The position numbers and the translations under genes are program-made. Of a DNA stretch of 15,863 bases, positions 7,140 through 12,534 are shown one piece after another; positions within the stretch are counted from its first letter, which is position 1; the number at the start of each line of letters is the position of its first letter. The stretch is from an uncultured Oscillospiraceae bacterium (GTDB lineage Bacteria; Bacillota; Clostridia; Oscillospirales; Oscillospiraceae), in the NCBI GenBank assembly GCA_934565615.1, contig CAKTIH010000039.1, positions 1-15,863 on the forward strand. The letters are read 5' to 3'. The notes below the pieces were generated by a model. The model did not search any database. It worked only from the letters and a program-made list of their open reading frames with translations, and was not told the DNA's origin.

Positions 7140-7188
7140 CGCAGTTGGACACTCCAAAAACTCATATTAAAAATGCCTCGTCCGTTAT

Positions 7189-7383
7189 TCAGTCCTCGAC
7201 CTTGACATTGTCAATTGCCGAGTTGAGAAGAATATTTATCAACTCGTTCCTTGAGCGATTGGTCTTTGCTGACAGTTCATCCAGCTTGCCCAACAGCTCT
7301 TCCTTCATCCGTACGGATACGATCTTGTACCCGTCGTCGCCCCGCTTATGGGCTTTTTTCGTTATTTTGATTTCATCTGCCAT
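7189..7383 (-). CDS. Small ribbon-helix-helix (CopG/Arc-like) DNA-binding protein
   Basis: The product is 64 residues. The start is ATG 7383-7381, with AAAGGAAG seven nt upstream; the frame stays open further 5' but crosses the promoter and the divergent riboswitch region. After a basic N terminus (KITKKAHKRG) comes a strand-like KIVSVRM, an amphipathic helix EELLGKLDELSAK, the turn NRSRNE and a second helix ELINILLNSAIDNV. This is the layout of a CopG/Arc ribbon-helix-helix domain, which binds DNA as a dimer through the paired strands. No toxin gene is adjacent, so an antitoxin role is not supported. It could be a local repressor, including of itself. It is divergent from the TPP riboswitch-thiT unit. 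Confidence 0.8.
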   Translation of the reverse strand: MADEIKITKKAHKRGDDGYKIVSVRMKEELLGKLDELSAKTNRSRNELINILLNSAIDNVKVED

Positions 7384-7417
7384 ATTGATTCTTCCTTTCA
7401 GCGCCGTTTTTGTTTTT

Positions 7418-7446
7418 AGTATACCATAACTATATAATATATTAAA
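7418..7446 (-). promoter_or_regulatory. Candidate promoter of the ribbon-helix-helix gene
   Basis: On the minus strand, TATACT (7423-7418) lies 17 nt from a poor -35 (TTTAAT, 7446-7441), in AT-rich DNA about 35 nt upstream of the ATG. The -10 is good and the -35 matches only three of six consensus bases, so the promoter may be weak or assisted. Confidence 0.5.
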
Positions 7447-7461
7447 GATGCGGTCCGCATC
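7447..7461. promoter_or_regulatory. 15-nt palindrome, candidate operator
   Basis: GATGCGG-T-CCGCATC is a perfect inverted repeat about a central base. It lies between the divergent promoters, abutting the ribbon-helix-helix gene's -35 and 11 nt upstream of the thiT -35. Position and symmetry suit an operator for a dimeric regulator such as the adjacent protein. No binding evidence exists here. Confidence 0.4.
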
Positions 7462-7472
7462 GAAACTTCCTA

Positions 7473-7501
7473 TTGACACGTAACGCACGGAGTAGTATTC
7501 T
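7473..7501 (+). promoter_or_regulatory. Sigma-A-type promoter of the TPP riboswitch-thiT transcript
   Basis: A perfect TTGACA (7473-7478) is followed by a 17-nt spacer and TATTCT (7496-7501). Transcription would start near 7508, immediately before the riboswitch aptamer. Confidence 0.85.
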
Positions 7502-7513
7502 AAGCATGCAATT

Positions 7514-7605
7514 GAACACGGGGAGCTGGGTAGGCCCGGCTGAGATGAGATAAACGTGAATCTCAAAACCCATGAACCTGATCCGGGTAATGCCGGCGTA
7601 GGAAA
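7514..7605 (+). ncRNA. TPP (THI-box) riboswitch aptamer
   Basis: The conserved THI-box blocks are present in order: GGGGAGC (from 7520), CTGAGAT (7540-7546), GAACCTGATC (7574-7583) and TAATGCCGGCGTAGG (7588-7602). The variable P3 arm is visible as GAGAT...ATCTC. This aptamer binds thiamine pyrophosphate. It is followed at once by an intrinsic terminator and then thiT, so TPP binding should reduce expression of the thiamine transporter by early termination. The outer edges are approximate. Confidence 0.95.
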
Positions 7606-7619
7606 CAGAGATGCTCTCC

Positions 7620-7652
7620 AAAGCCGCAGGATCGATATCCCGCGGCTTTTTT
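7620..7652 (+). terminator. Riboswitch-controlled intrinsic terminator
   Basis: AAAGCCGC (7620-7627) pairs with GCGGCTTT (7642-7649). An inner GGAT/ATCC extension is present, and a T-run covers 7647-7652. It lies between the TPP aptamer and the thiT ribosome binding site, the usual place for a THI-box expression platform acting on transcription. Confidence 0.88.
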
Positions 7653-7691
7653 ACGTCCCTGCTTCCGATGGAAGAATTGGAGGAAATAAAA

Positions 7692-8264
7692 ATGAAAAGC
7701 AAAAGTCATCTCAAGCTCCGCGCCCTGTGCGAGGGTGCAGTCATGGTAGCGCTGGCGCAGGTGCTCAGCTACATCAAGCTCTTTGAGCTGCCGCAGGGCG
7801 GCTCGGTCGGCATAGGCATGCTGCCGATATTCATCTACTGCGCGCGCTGGGGCTTTGGACCCGGCATGCTCGCAAGCGTCGTATACAGCTTCCTGCAGCT
7901 GATGTTCGACGGCGGCTTTGCCATCGGCTGGCAGTCCGTACTCGGCGACTATATCATCGCCTACTCTGTACTCGGCATCGCGGGGCTTTTCCACAAGAAC
8001 AAATACGGCCTGCTCATCGGCACCGCGGTCGGCTGCGCGGCGCGCTTCCTCGTACACTATGTCGTCGGCGCGACGGTGTGGGGAGAATACATGCCGGACA
8101 GCTTCTTCGGCATGACGATGACGACGCCGTGGTTCTACTCCGCGCTCTATAACGGCAGCTACATGCTCATCGACATGATCTTCTGCCTGCTCCTCGGCTG
8201 GCTCGCCTACGCGGTGATCGGCAAATACATCCGAGGCGAGGACATCGAAGCACTGAACAAATAA
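7692..8264 (+). CDS. thiT: ThiT, thiamine-specific S component of an ECF transporter
   Basis: The product is 190 residues and mostly hydrophobic, with about six membrane segments, matching the size of ThiT. The start is ATG 7692, with GGAGG eight nt upstream. Family-typical stretches include GGSVGIGMLPIFIYCARWG (residues about 37-55), WQSVLGDYIIAYSVLGIAG, WGEYMP and the C-terminal PWFYSALYNGSY, the region holding thiamine-contacting aromatic and Asn residues in characterised ThiT. ThiT binds thiamine outside the membrane and works with the shared EcfT and EcfA/A' energising module, which is not in this window. The TPP riboswitch directly upstream supports the substrate. The gene is followed by a hairpin terminator and then thiN, which acts on the imported thiamine. 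Confidence 0.95.
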   Translation: MKSKSHLKLRALCEGAVMVALAQVLSYIKLFELPQGGSVGIGMLPIFIYCARWGFGPGMLASVVYSFLQLMFDGGFAIGWQSVLGDYIIAYSVLGIAGLFHKNKYGLLIGTAVGCAARFLVHYVVGATVWGEYMPDSFFGMTMTTPWFYSALYNGSYMLIDMIFCLLLGWLAYAVIGKYIRGEDIEALNK

Positions 8265-8280
8265 AATACAGCTATCTATA

Positions 8281-8340
8281 TTTACCGGCCGTGATGTGCT
8301 ATAATACCCTCAATAGGTATTATATGGCCGGTAAATTTTT
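8281..8340 (+). terminator. thiT terminator, a long two-part hairpin
   Basis: TTTACCGGCC (8281-8290) pairs with GGCCGGTAAA (8326-8335), followed by TTTTT. Within the loop a second stem forms, ATAATACC (8301-8308) with GGTATTAT (8316-8323). This is a convincing intrinsic terminator 16 nt after the thiT stop. Confidence 0.85.
8297..8305 (+). promoter_or_regulatory. Extended -10 candidate promoter for thiN, inside the thiT terminator
   Basis: TGCTATAAT (8297-8305) fits an extended -10 element (TG-n-TATAAT). No good -35 lies 16-18 nt upstream. It sits inside the loop of the thiT terminator, so thiN could be expressed independently of the riboswitch, starting near 8312. thiN might instead rely on read-through. 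Confidence 0.45.
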
Positions 8341-8366
8341 ATACCCCAGCGGAGGGAGGAAACAGC

Positions 8367-9014
8367 ATGAAGGGCCTGTGCGCGATAATTTCCGGCGGAG
8401 AATATTCGCCGATGGACGATATAAAGGCGGCGGAGTACATCATCGCCTGTGACCGCGGGTACAGCTACGCAAAGCGCAGCGGCATCGTCCCCGATCTGCT
8501 GCTCGGCGACTTTGACTCCTACACGGGAGCACTCCCCGAAGGTGCGGCAGTCGAACGTCTGCCGCGTGAGAAGGACGACACGGACACGATGCACGCGGTG
8601 CGCCGCGCACTCGAGATGGGCTTTACGCGCATCAGCCTTTACTGCGCGCTCGGCGGACGGCTCGACCACCTGCTGGCAAACCTTCAGGCCGCGTCCTACG
8701 CGGCGGAGCGCGGAGTGCCGGTGCAGCTTTTCAGCCGCGGCTGCGAGGCGTATATTTTCTCCGGCGGGAGCGTCCGCATCCCGGCGCGCTCCGGCTGCTC
8801 GCTGTCGGTGCTGTCACTCTCGGACAGGTGCACGGGCGTGAGCATCACAGGCGTCAAGTACCCCGTCGAGCACGCGACGATAACAAACCGCTTCCCTATC
8901 GGCACGAGCAATGAGTGGCACGGCGAGGCGAGGATAAGCCTTGAAAGCGGCATAATGGCGGTGCTGCTGTGCCGCATGCCGGGAAGCGATTCCGCAATGA
9001 AAACTTTCTGTTGA
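8367..9014 (+). CDS. thiN: Thiamine pyrophosphokinase
   Basis: The product is 215 residues, the normal length for bacterial ThiN/Thi80-type kinases. ATG 8367 is preceded by GGAGGGAGG. Catalytic and metal-binding motifs are intact: GDFDS (47-51), EKDDTD (68-73), GGRLDH (96-101), and SNEW (181-184) in the C-terminal thiamine-binding beta domain. The enzyme transfers pyrophosphate from ATP to thiamine, giving TPP and AMP, in the cytoplasm. With ThiT next door this makes a two-gene thiamine salvage unit whose product is the ligand of the upstream riboswitch. In many Firmicutes thiN lies elsewhere (with rpe or rsgA), so the pairing with thiT is meaningful. Its stop codon overlaps the -35 element of the rpmH promoter. 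Confidence 0.95.
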   Translation: MKGLCAIISGGEYSPMDDIKAAEYIIACDRGYSYAKRSGIVPDLLLGDFDSYTGALPEGAAVERLPREKDDTDTMHAVRRALEMGFTRISLYCALGGRLDHLLANLQAASYAAERGVPVQLFSRGCEAYIFSGGSVRIPARSGCSLSVLSLSDRCTGVSITGVKYPVEHATITNRFPIGTSNEWHGEARISLESGIMAVLLCRMPGSDSAMKTFC

Positions 9015-9040
9015 CAGGCTGCAACAATTTAGTATATAAT
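9011..9040 (+). promoter_or_regulatory. Consensus promoter of the rpmH-rnpA cluster
   Basis: Perfect TTGACA (9011-9016) and TATAAT (9035-9040) are separated by 18 nt. The -35 contains the thiN stop codon (TGA 9012-9014). The leader to rpmH is about 100 nt. Strength fits a ribosomal protein gene. Confidence 0.88.
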
Positions 9041-9041
9041 A

Positions 9042-9090
9042 ACTACTCGGCGGCACCGCAACCATTTGGCGGCACTGCTCGCCGAGTAGT
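9042..9090 (+). promoter_or_regulatory. Inverted repeat in the rpmH leader
   Basis: ACTACTCGGCG (9042-9052) pairs with CGCCGAGTAGT (9080-9090), an 11-bp perfect stem starting about where transcription should begin. The loop holds two GGCGG blocks. There is no T-run after it, so it is not a standard terminator; a 5' stabilising structure or an autoregulatory leader element is possible. A small second hairpin (CGGGC-CTT-GCCCG) follows near 9104-9118. Confidence 0.55.
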
Positions 9091-9150
9091 ATTGTCAACT
9101 ACTTCGGGCCTTGCCCGATGTTGAGTATCAACCTGAAAGGAGTGCACATC

Positions 9151-9285
9151 ATGCTTCGTACCTACCAGCCCAAGAAGATTCAGCGCAAGAAGGAGCACGG
9201 CTTCCGCAAGAGAATGAAAACCGCTAACGGCCGTAAGGTTCTTGCCCGCCGCAGAGCAAAGGGCAGAGCAAAGCTCAGCTACTGA
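9151..9285 (+). CDS. rpmH: 50S ribosomal protein L34
   Basis: The 44-residue, Arg/Lys-rich product starts MLRTYQPKKIQRKKEHGFRK and ends in RAKLSY. It shows the L34 pattern of TYQP, a basic central helix, RMKTANGRKVLARRRAKGR and no acidic tail. The start is ATG 9151, with AAAGGAG 8 nt upstream. L34 is a late-assembled structural protein of the large subunit. The gene is the first of the rpmH-rnpA-yidD-yidC-jag cluster, conserved across bacteria. Here it follows thiN, and no dnaA is seen on either side in this window. Confidence 0.97.
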   Translation: MLRTYQPKKIQRKKEHGFRKRMKTANGRKVLARRRAKGRAKLSY

Positions 9286-9324
9286 GACACCCCCGGTGAA
9301 GCAGGTTTATCGAGAATAATTTTT

Positions 9325-9375
9325 AGGGCGGAGTGATCCGCCCTTTAGGTGTTTGTCCGGATAACCGGGCAGACA
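9325..9375 (+). other. Two hairpins between rpmH and rnpA
   Basis: The first is an 8-bp stem AGGGCGGA/TCCGCCCT (9325-9332 with 9337-9344) with loop GTGA. The second is an 11-bp stem including two G-U pairs (9350-9360 with 9365-9375, loop ATAA), ending three nt before the rnpA ribosome binding site. Neither has a T-run, so they are more likely processing, stability or attenuation elements that set the rpmH:rnpA ratio than full terminators. Confidence 0.5.
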
Positions 9376-9391
9376 GGCAGGAGAGCGACTT

Positions 9392-9739
9392 TTGGACGCC
9401 AGATGCACGCTAAAAAAGAACAGTGATTTCCGTCGGCTCTACTCCAAGGGCAAGAGCGCGGTCACGCCGTATATGGTGGTGTACTGCCGCCACAGCCGCG
9501 AGGCGCATAACCGCGTGGGCTACACCGTGTCCACAAAGCTTGGGCACGCCGTCGTCCGCAACAGGGTGCGCCGCAGGCTCCGGGAGATATACCGGCTCAA
9601 TGCCCCTGCACTGAAAACGGGCTACGACATCATCATCGTCGCGCGCACAAGGTGCGTCGGCGCAGAGTATGCCAAGATGGACAGGGCCTTTCTCTCAGCG
9701 TGCGAAAAGCTCGGTCTGATGAAGGAGACGGCGGAATGA
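9392..9739 (+). CDS. rnpA: Ribonuclease P protein component
   Basis: The product is 115 residues. The start codon is TTG at 9392, supported by AGGAG eight nt upstream and by the N terminus that results, (M)DARCTLKKNSDFRRLYSKGKS, which matches the usual RnpA opening LKKxxDFxxVYxKG. The signature RNR segment is present as VVRNRVRRRLREIYR (about residues 54-68), the conserved basic helix that contacts P RNA and the pre-tRNA 5' leader. RnpA is the protein subunit of the ribozyme that matures tRNA 5' ends. The TTG start and weak spacing from rpmH may keep its output well below that of L34. Its stop overlaps the yidD start (ATGA). Confidence 0.96.
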   Translation: MDARCTLKKNSDFRRLYSKGKSAVTPYMVVYCRHSREAHNRVGYTVSTKLGHAVVRNRVRRRLREIYRLNAPALKTGYDIIIVARTRCVGAEYAKMDRAFLSACEKLGLMKETAE

Positions 9740-9954
9740 AAAAGCTTCTGCTTGCCGCCATCCGCTTCTACAGGCAAAGGATATCCCCGAGCCGTCCCCC
9801 CTGCTGCCGCTTTATTCCGACCTGCTCCCAATACGCCATGGAGGCCATTGAGAAGTACGGCGCCCTCAAGGGCGGCGTGCTCGCGCTCCGGCGTATCTGC
9901 TGCTGCCATCCGTTTTACCACGGGCGGCGCGGCATCTACGATCCCGTACCCTAA
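9736..9954 (+). CDS. yidD: Membrane protein insertion efficiency factor YidD
   Basis: The 72-residue protein matches YidD in length and motifs. An N-terminal amphipathic/hydrophobic segment (LLLAAIRFYRQRISPSRPPCCRF) is followed by PTCSQYAMEAIEKYGALKGG and the final ICCCHPFYHGRRGIYDPVP. The PTCSxY element and the late Cys-His-Pro-rich tail define the family. YidD is a small inner-face membrane-associated factor that helps YidC-mediated insertion; its mechanism is not settled. The ATG overlaps the rnpA stop codon (ATGA), and AAGGAG lies upstream inside rnpA. The last Cys run (CCC) is slightly richer in Cys than usual. Confidence 0.95.
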   Translation: MKKLLLAAIRFYRQRISPSRPPCCRFIPTCSQYAMEAIEKYGALKGGVLALRRICCCHPFYHGRRGIYDPVP

Positions 9955-9978
9955 CAAAGAAACAACAAGGAGAATCCT

Positions 9979-11403
9979 ATGGGCGAATTTATTTGCAAGA
10001 TCTTTGCCTGGCCGCTGGTCAAATTCTATGAGCTCACCGGCAGCTACGGCCTCGCCGTCGTGTTCTTCGCGCTTCTTGTAAACCTCCTCATGACGCCTTT
10101 CATGGCGAAGAGCAAGAAGAGCATGATGCGTTCCACGCGCCTGCAGCCCAGGATCCAGGAGCTTCAGAAGCGGCACGAGGGCAACCCCCAGAAGCTCAAT
10201 GCCGAAATGCAGAAGCTATACAGCGAAGAGGGCGTCAACCCCATGTCCGGCTGCCTCTGGTCCCTGATCCCGTTCCCCATTCTTATCGCGCTCTACAGCG
10301 TCATCCGCCGTCCGCTGACGAGGATGATGTTCGTCACGCAGGAAGTTGTTGACACCCTGCAGGACTTCTTTGTTACTCAGGGCTGGTATATCATCCCTGA
10401 GAAGGCCGACGGCTATGTTGAGATAAAGCTCGCCGAGATCGCCCACACCCATTGGGACGAGGTGCAGTCCGCACTCGCAGGGAAGATCGACGGCCTGATG
10501 AATATCGACTTCACCTTCCTCGGCATCAATCTCGGCCAGCAGCCGGAGTGGAACTTCTTCTCCCACACCGACTGGAGCGATCCCTCCGTCTGGGGTCCCG
10601 CGCTCGGCCTGTTCCTGATCCCGTTCATTTCCGCGGGTCTGTCTTGGCTGTCGATGAAGATCAGCAACATGGCAAACCCCGTTGACAATGCGCAGGCCGC
10701 AGCTTCCATGAAGAGCATGAATATAATGATGCCCCTCATGTCCATCTGGATCTGCTTCGTCATGCCCGCCGCAATGGGCATTTACTGGATCGCGAACTCC
10801 ATCTTCGGTATGATCCGCGACTATGTGCTCACCATGAAGTACAAGAAGCAGCTTGACATTGAGGATGCCGAGAAGGCCGCCATCCGCGCCGAGCGCGAGA
10901 AGGAGCTTGAGGCAAAGCGCCTTGAGACCGAGCGCCTCAGAGCCGAAGGCAAGACCGCTGTCAACGCCAACACCAGCAAAAAGAACCTTCGCGCAAGCGA
11001 AAAGCAGAAGAACGAGGAGCGCAAGGCCGCTCTTGAGAGAGCCGAACGCGCCGCAAGGCGTGAGCGTCTCGGCATCCAGGAGGCCGAGATCCCCGCATCG
11101 CAGGTCGGCAACCGCCGCTACGCGCGCGGCCGTGCATACGTGCCCGATCGTTATTCCAATCCCGAGGCAGCCGAGGAGCAGACGCTCGCCGCCGCTGCCG
11201 AGTCCGAATTCGCCCCGGCAATAGACGAGACTATCCCCGACGATTTCCCCGCAGCGGTCGAAGAGACTGCTGTTGAAGAGACTGTCGCTGAAGAGACCGC
11301 AGCCGAAGAGACTGCCGAAGTCGAGGAAGCGCCCAAAGACGCCGCTGACGAAGAGGTATCCGAGGCTGCAGCGGAGGACGAGTCCGCCAAGACCGAGGAA
11401 TGA
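9979..11403 (+). CDS. yidC: YidC/Oxa1/Alb3 membrane protein insertase, with long C-terminal tail
   Basis: The product is 474 residues, from ATG 9979 with AAGGAG six nt upstream. The insertase core spans about residues 20-290: TM1 near 22-41, a cytoplasmic helical hairpin (LQPRIQELQKRHEGNPQKLNAEMQKLYSEEGVNPMSG, 55-91), TM2 near 92-108, then an extracytoplasmic stretch of about 95 residues and further membrane segments at about 205-225, 245-263 and 264-282. This is the clostridial form, with no lipoprotein signal. YidC inserts membrane proteins alone or with SecYEG. Two oddities: the groove Arg of E. coli and B. subtilis YidC (E. coli R366) aligns with Asn35, and a tail of about 185 residues carries a basic coiled-coil-like part (290-365) then an acidic part with EETxx repeats (428-447). 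Confidence 0.94.
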   Translation: MGEFICKIFAWPLVKFYELTGSYGLAVVFFALLVNLLMTPFMAKSKKSMMRSTRLQPRIQELQKRHEGNPQKLNAEMQKLYSEEGVNPMSGCLWSLIPFPILIALYSVIRRPLTRMMFVTQEVVDTLQDFFVTQGWYIIPEKADGYVEIKLAEIAHTHWDEVQSALAGKIDGLMNIDFTFLGINLGQQPEWNFFSHTDWSDPSVWGPALGLFLIPFISAGLSWLSMKISNMANPVDNAQAAASMKSMNIMMPLMSIWICFVMPAAMGIYWIANSIFGMIRDYVLTMKYKKQLDIEDAEKAAIRAEREKELEAKRLETERLRAEGKTAVNANTSKKNLRASEKQKNEERKAALERAERAARRERLGIQEAEIPASQVGNRRYARGRAYVPDRYSNPEAAEEQTLAAAAESEFAPAIDETIPDDFPAAVEETAVEETVAEETAAEETAEVEEAPKDAADEEVSEAAAEDESAKTEE

Positions 11404-11424
11404 CTGACAGGAGAATTTAATAAT

Positions 11425-12180
11425 ATGATCAAAACTTTGGAAAAGTCCGCCCGCACTGAGGACGAGGCCATTGCCGCCGCCCTTGCGGAGCTGGGCATGG
11501 ACAGAGACGATGTTTCCGTGGAGATCGTGGAGAGAGCCAAGTCCGGTTTTCTGGGCATAGGCGCTTCCCCCGCCGTCATCCGCGTCAGCTACGAGGCCGA
11601 GGATGAGCCCGCAGCTCCCGCTGCCGCTCCCAAGGCGGAGGCTCCCGCTGCCCCGGCAAAGCCCGCAGCAGCCGTCGTCGACGAGAACGAGGACTACGCC
11701 GAGATCCGCAAGTTCCTCACCGGCCTGCTCGAGCGCATGGGCGTCAATGCTGATATCGAGATCAGCCCCCGTGAGAACGGCGGCGTGAACGTGAATCTCA
11801 GCGGCAGCGGCATGGGCGCGATAATCGGCCGCCGCGGCGAAACGCTCGATGCGATCCAGCACCTGACTAATTACGTCGTCAACCGCGGGAGCGAAAAGCG
11901 CATGCACATCAGCGTCGACGCCGAGTGCTACCGCAGCAAGCGCGAGGAATCTCTCACGCGTCTCGCCGAGAAGATGGCCGAAAAGGCGATCAAGTACAAG
12001 CGCAGCATGGCTCTTGAGCCGATGAACTCCTACGAGCGCCATGTCATCCACACCGCACTGCAGAATTACGAGGGCGTCACCACAAGCTCCACCGGAGTTG
12101 AGCCTAACCGCCGCGTGGTCGTGTCCTACGTTAAGCCCGACAAATCTGACAACAAACCCCAGAGCAGAGAGTGGGCCTGA
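11425..12180 (+). CDS. jag: Jag/KhpB RNA-binding protein (Jag-N, KH, R3H)
   Basis: The product is 251 residues. Domains in order: Jag-N (1-52, with KSGFLGIGASPAVIRV), an Ala/Pro-rich low-complexity linker (57-87), a KH domain (about 88-165) with the GxxG loop IIGRRGET (133-140), and an R3H domain (about 170-237) with YERHVIH (203-209). Jag, also called KhpB or EloR, binds RNA, and in streptococci it partners KhpA to influence cell elongation and division; its position after yidC is conserved. The start is ATG 11425 with AGGAG about 11 nt upstream, a long spacing. It begins 22 nt after yidC, so they share a transcript. Confidence 0.95.
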   Translation: MIKTLEKSARTEDEAIAAALAELGMDRDDVSVEIVERAKSGFLGIGASPAVIRVSYEAEDEPAAPAAAPKAEAPAAPAKPAAAVVDENEDYAEIRKFLTGLLERMGVNADIEISPRENGGVNVNLSGSGMGAIIGRRGETLDAIQHLTNYVVNRGSEKRMHISVDAECYRSKREESLTRLAEKMAEKAIKYKRSMALEPMNSYERHVIHTALQNYEGVTTSSTGVEPNRRVVVSYVKPDKSDNKPQSREWA

Positions 12181-12231
12181 TTTATTTCATTTAATAACTT
12201 TATGTGCCCGGCACATCGGAGGTAATTGTAA

Positions 12232-12459
12232 ATGATATTTGAAAATGTAAGAGATGCCCTCGCAAAGCAGTTTGAGATTGACCCCGAAACCATCACTATG
12301 GACACCAGCATCGTCGACGATCTGGGAGCTGACTCCCTCGACGTCGTGGAGCTCATCATGTCCCTTGAGGATATGTTCGGCATATCCATTTCTGACGACG
12401 ACGCTGCCCAGCTCGACACCGTGCGCCGCATCGTTGAGTATCTGGAAAAGCTCCAGTAA
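12232..12459 (+). CDS. acpP: Acyl carrier protein
   Basis: The 75-residue acidic protein has the ACP signature LGADSLDVVELIM; Ser35 is the 4'-phosphopantetheine attachment site. The start is ATG 12232, with GGAGG upstream. Holo-ACP carries acyl chains in fatty acid synthesis in the cytoplasm. It is unusual that acpP sits here, 51 nt after jag and away from fab genes; no fab gene is in the window. A secondary-metabolite or specialised carrier role cannot be excluded, but the plain housekeeping-type sequence favours AcpP. I see no clear promoter in the 51-nt gap, so it may be co-transcribed with jag. It ends at a strong terminator. Confidence 0.93.
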   Translation: MIFENVRDALAKQFEIDPETITMDTSIVDDLGADSLDVVELIMSLEDMFGISISDDDAAQLDTVRRIVEYLEKLQ

Positions 12460-12480
12460 TCGAAGCTGACCTAAACCTAT

Positions 12481-12521
12481 AAAAATCCTCGCTGTTCGAA
12501 ATTGAACAGCGAGGATTTTTT
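12481..12521. terminator. Bidirectional intrinsic terminator between acpP and trkH
   Basis: A 17-bp perfect stem (12481-12497 with 12504-12520) has a 6-nt loop. It is flanked by an A-run on the left and a T-run on the right, so it works in both directions. It separates the + strand rpmH-acpP cluster from the converging trkH gene. Confidence 0.95.
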
Positions 12522-12534
12522 GTTCGTGTGCGCT

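Larger units (their letters stand above)
6682..7188. other. 507-nt gene-free region carrying an inverted modular repeat pair
   Basis: No credible gene lies between the MATE stop and the ribbon-helix-helix gene. Most of the stretch (6749-7139) is two inverted repeat copies described separately. Left of them, 6694-6707 is a 13-of-14 match to the repeat end GGTCGCTCCGCGGG in direct orientation. Open frames that cross this region on either strand consist of hairpin arms and show no recognisable domain. The last part (7140-7188) is AT-rich and shows nothing specific. Confidence 0.8.

Noticed and set aside
6611..7165. A 184-codon minus-strand frame across the intergenic repeat region
   Set aside because: It starts inside repeat copy B, translates the hairpin arms of both copies and runs into the 3' end of the MATE gene. 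Its sequence is explained by the repeats.
7189..7383. Toxin-antitoxin system for the ribbon-helix-helix gene
   Set aside because: No companion toxin-sized gene lies on either side; upstream is the riboswitch and downstream is repeat DNA.
9015..9150. Replication origin beside rpmH
   Set aside because: No dnaA gene, no TTATCCACA-like cluster and no AT-rich unwinding region beyond the promoter are visible; gene order alone is insufficient.
10216..12051. A 611-codon open frame on the minus strand antisense to yidC and jag
   Set aside because: It lies wholly opposite two well-supported genes, is low-complexity (Leu/Gly/Asp-rich) and has no recognisable domain. It is a product of high GC content.
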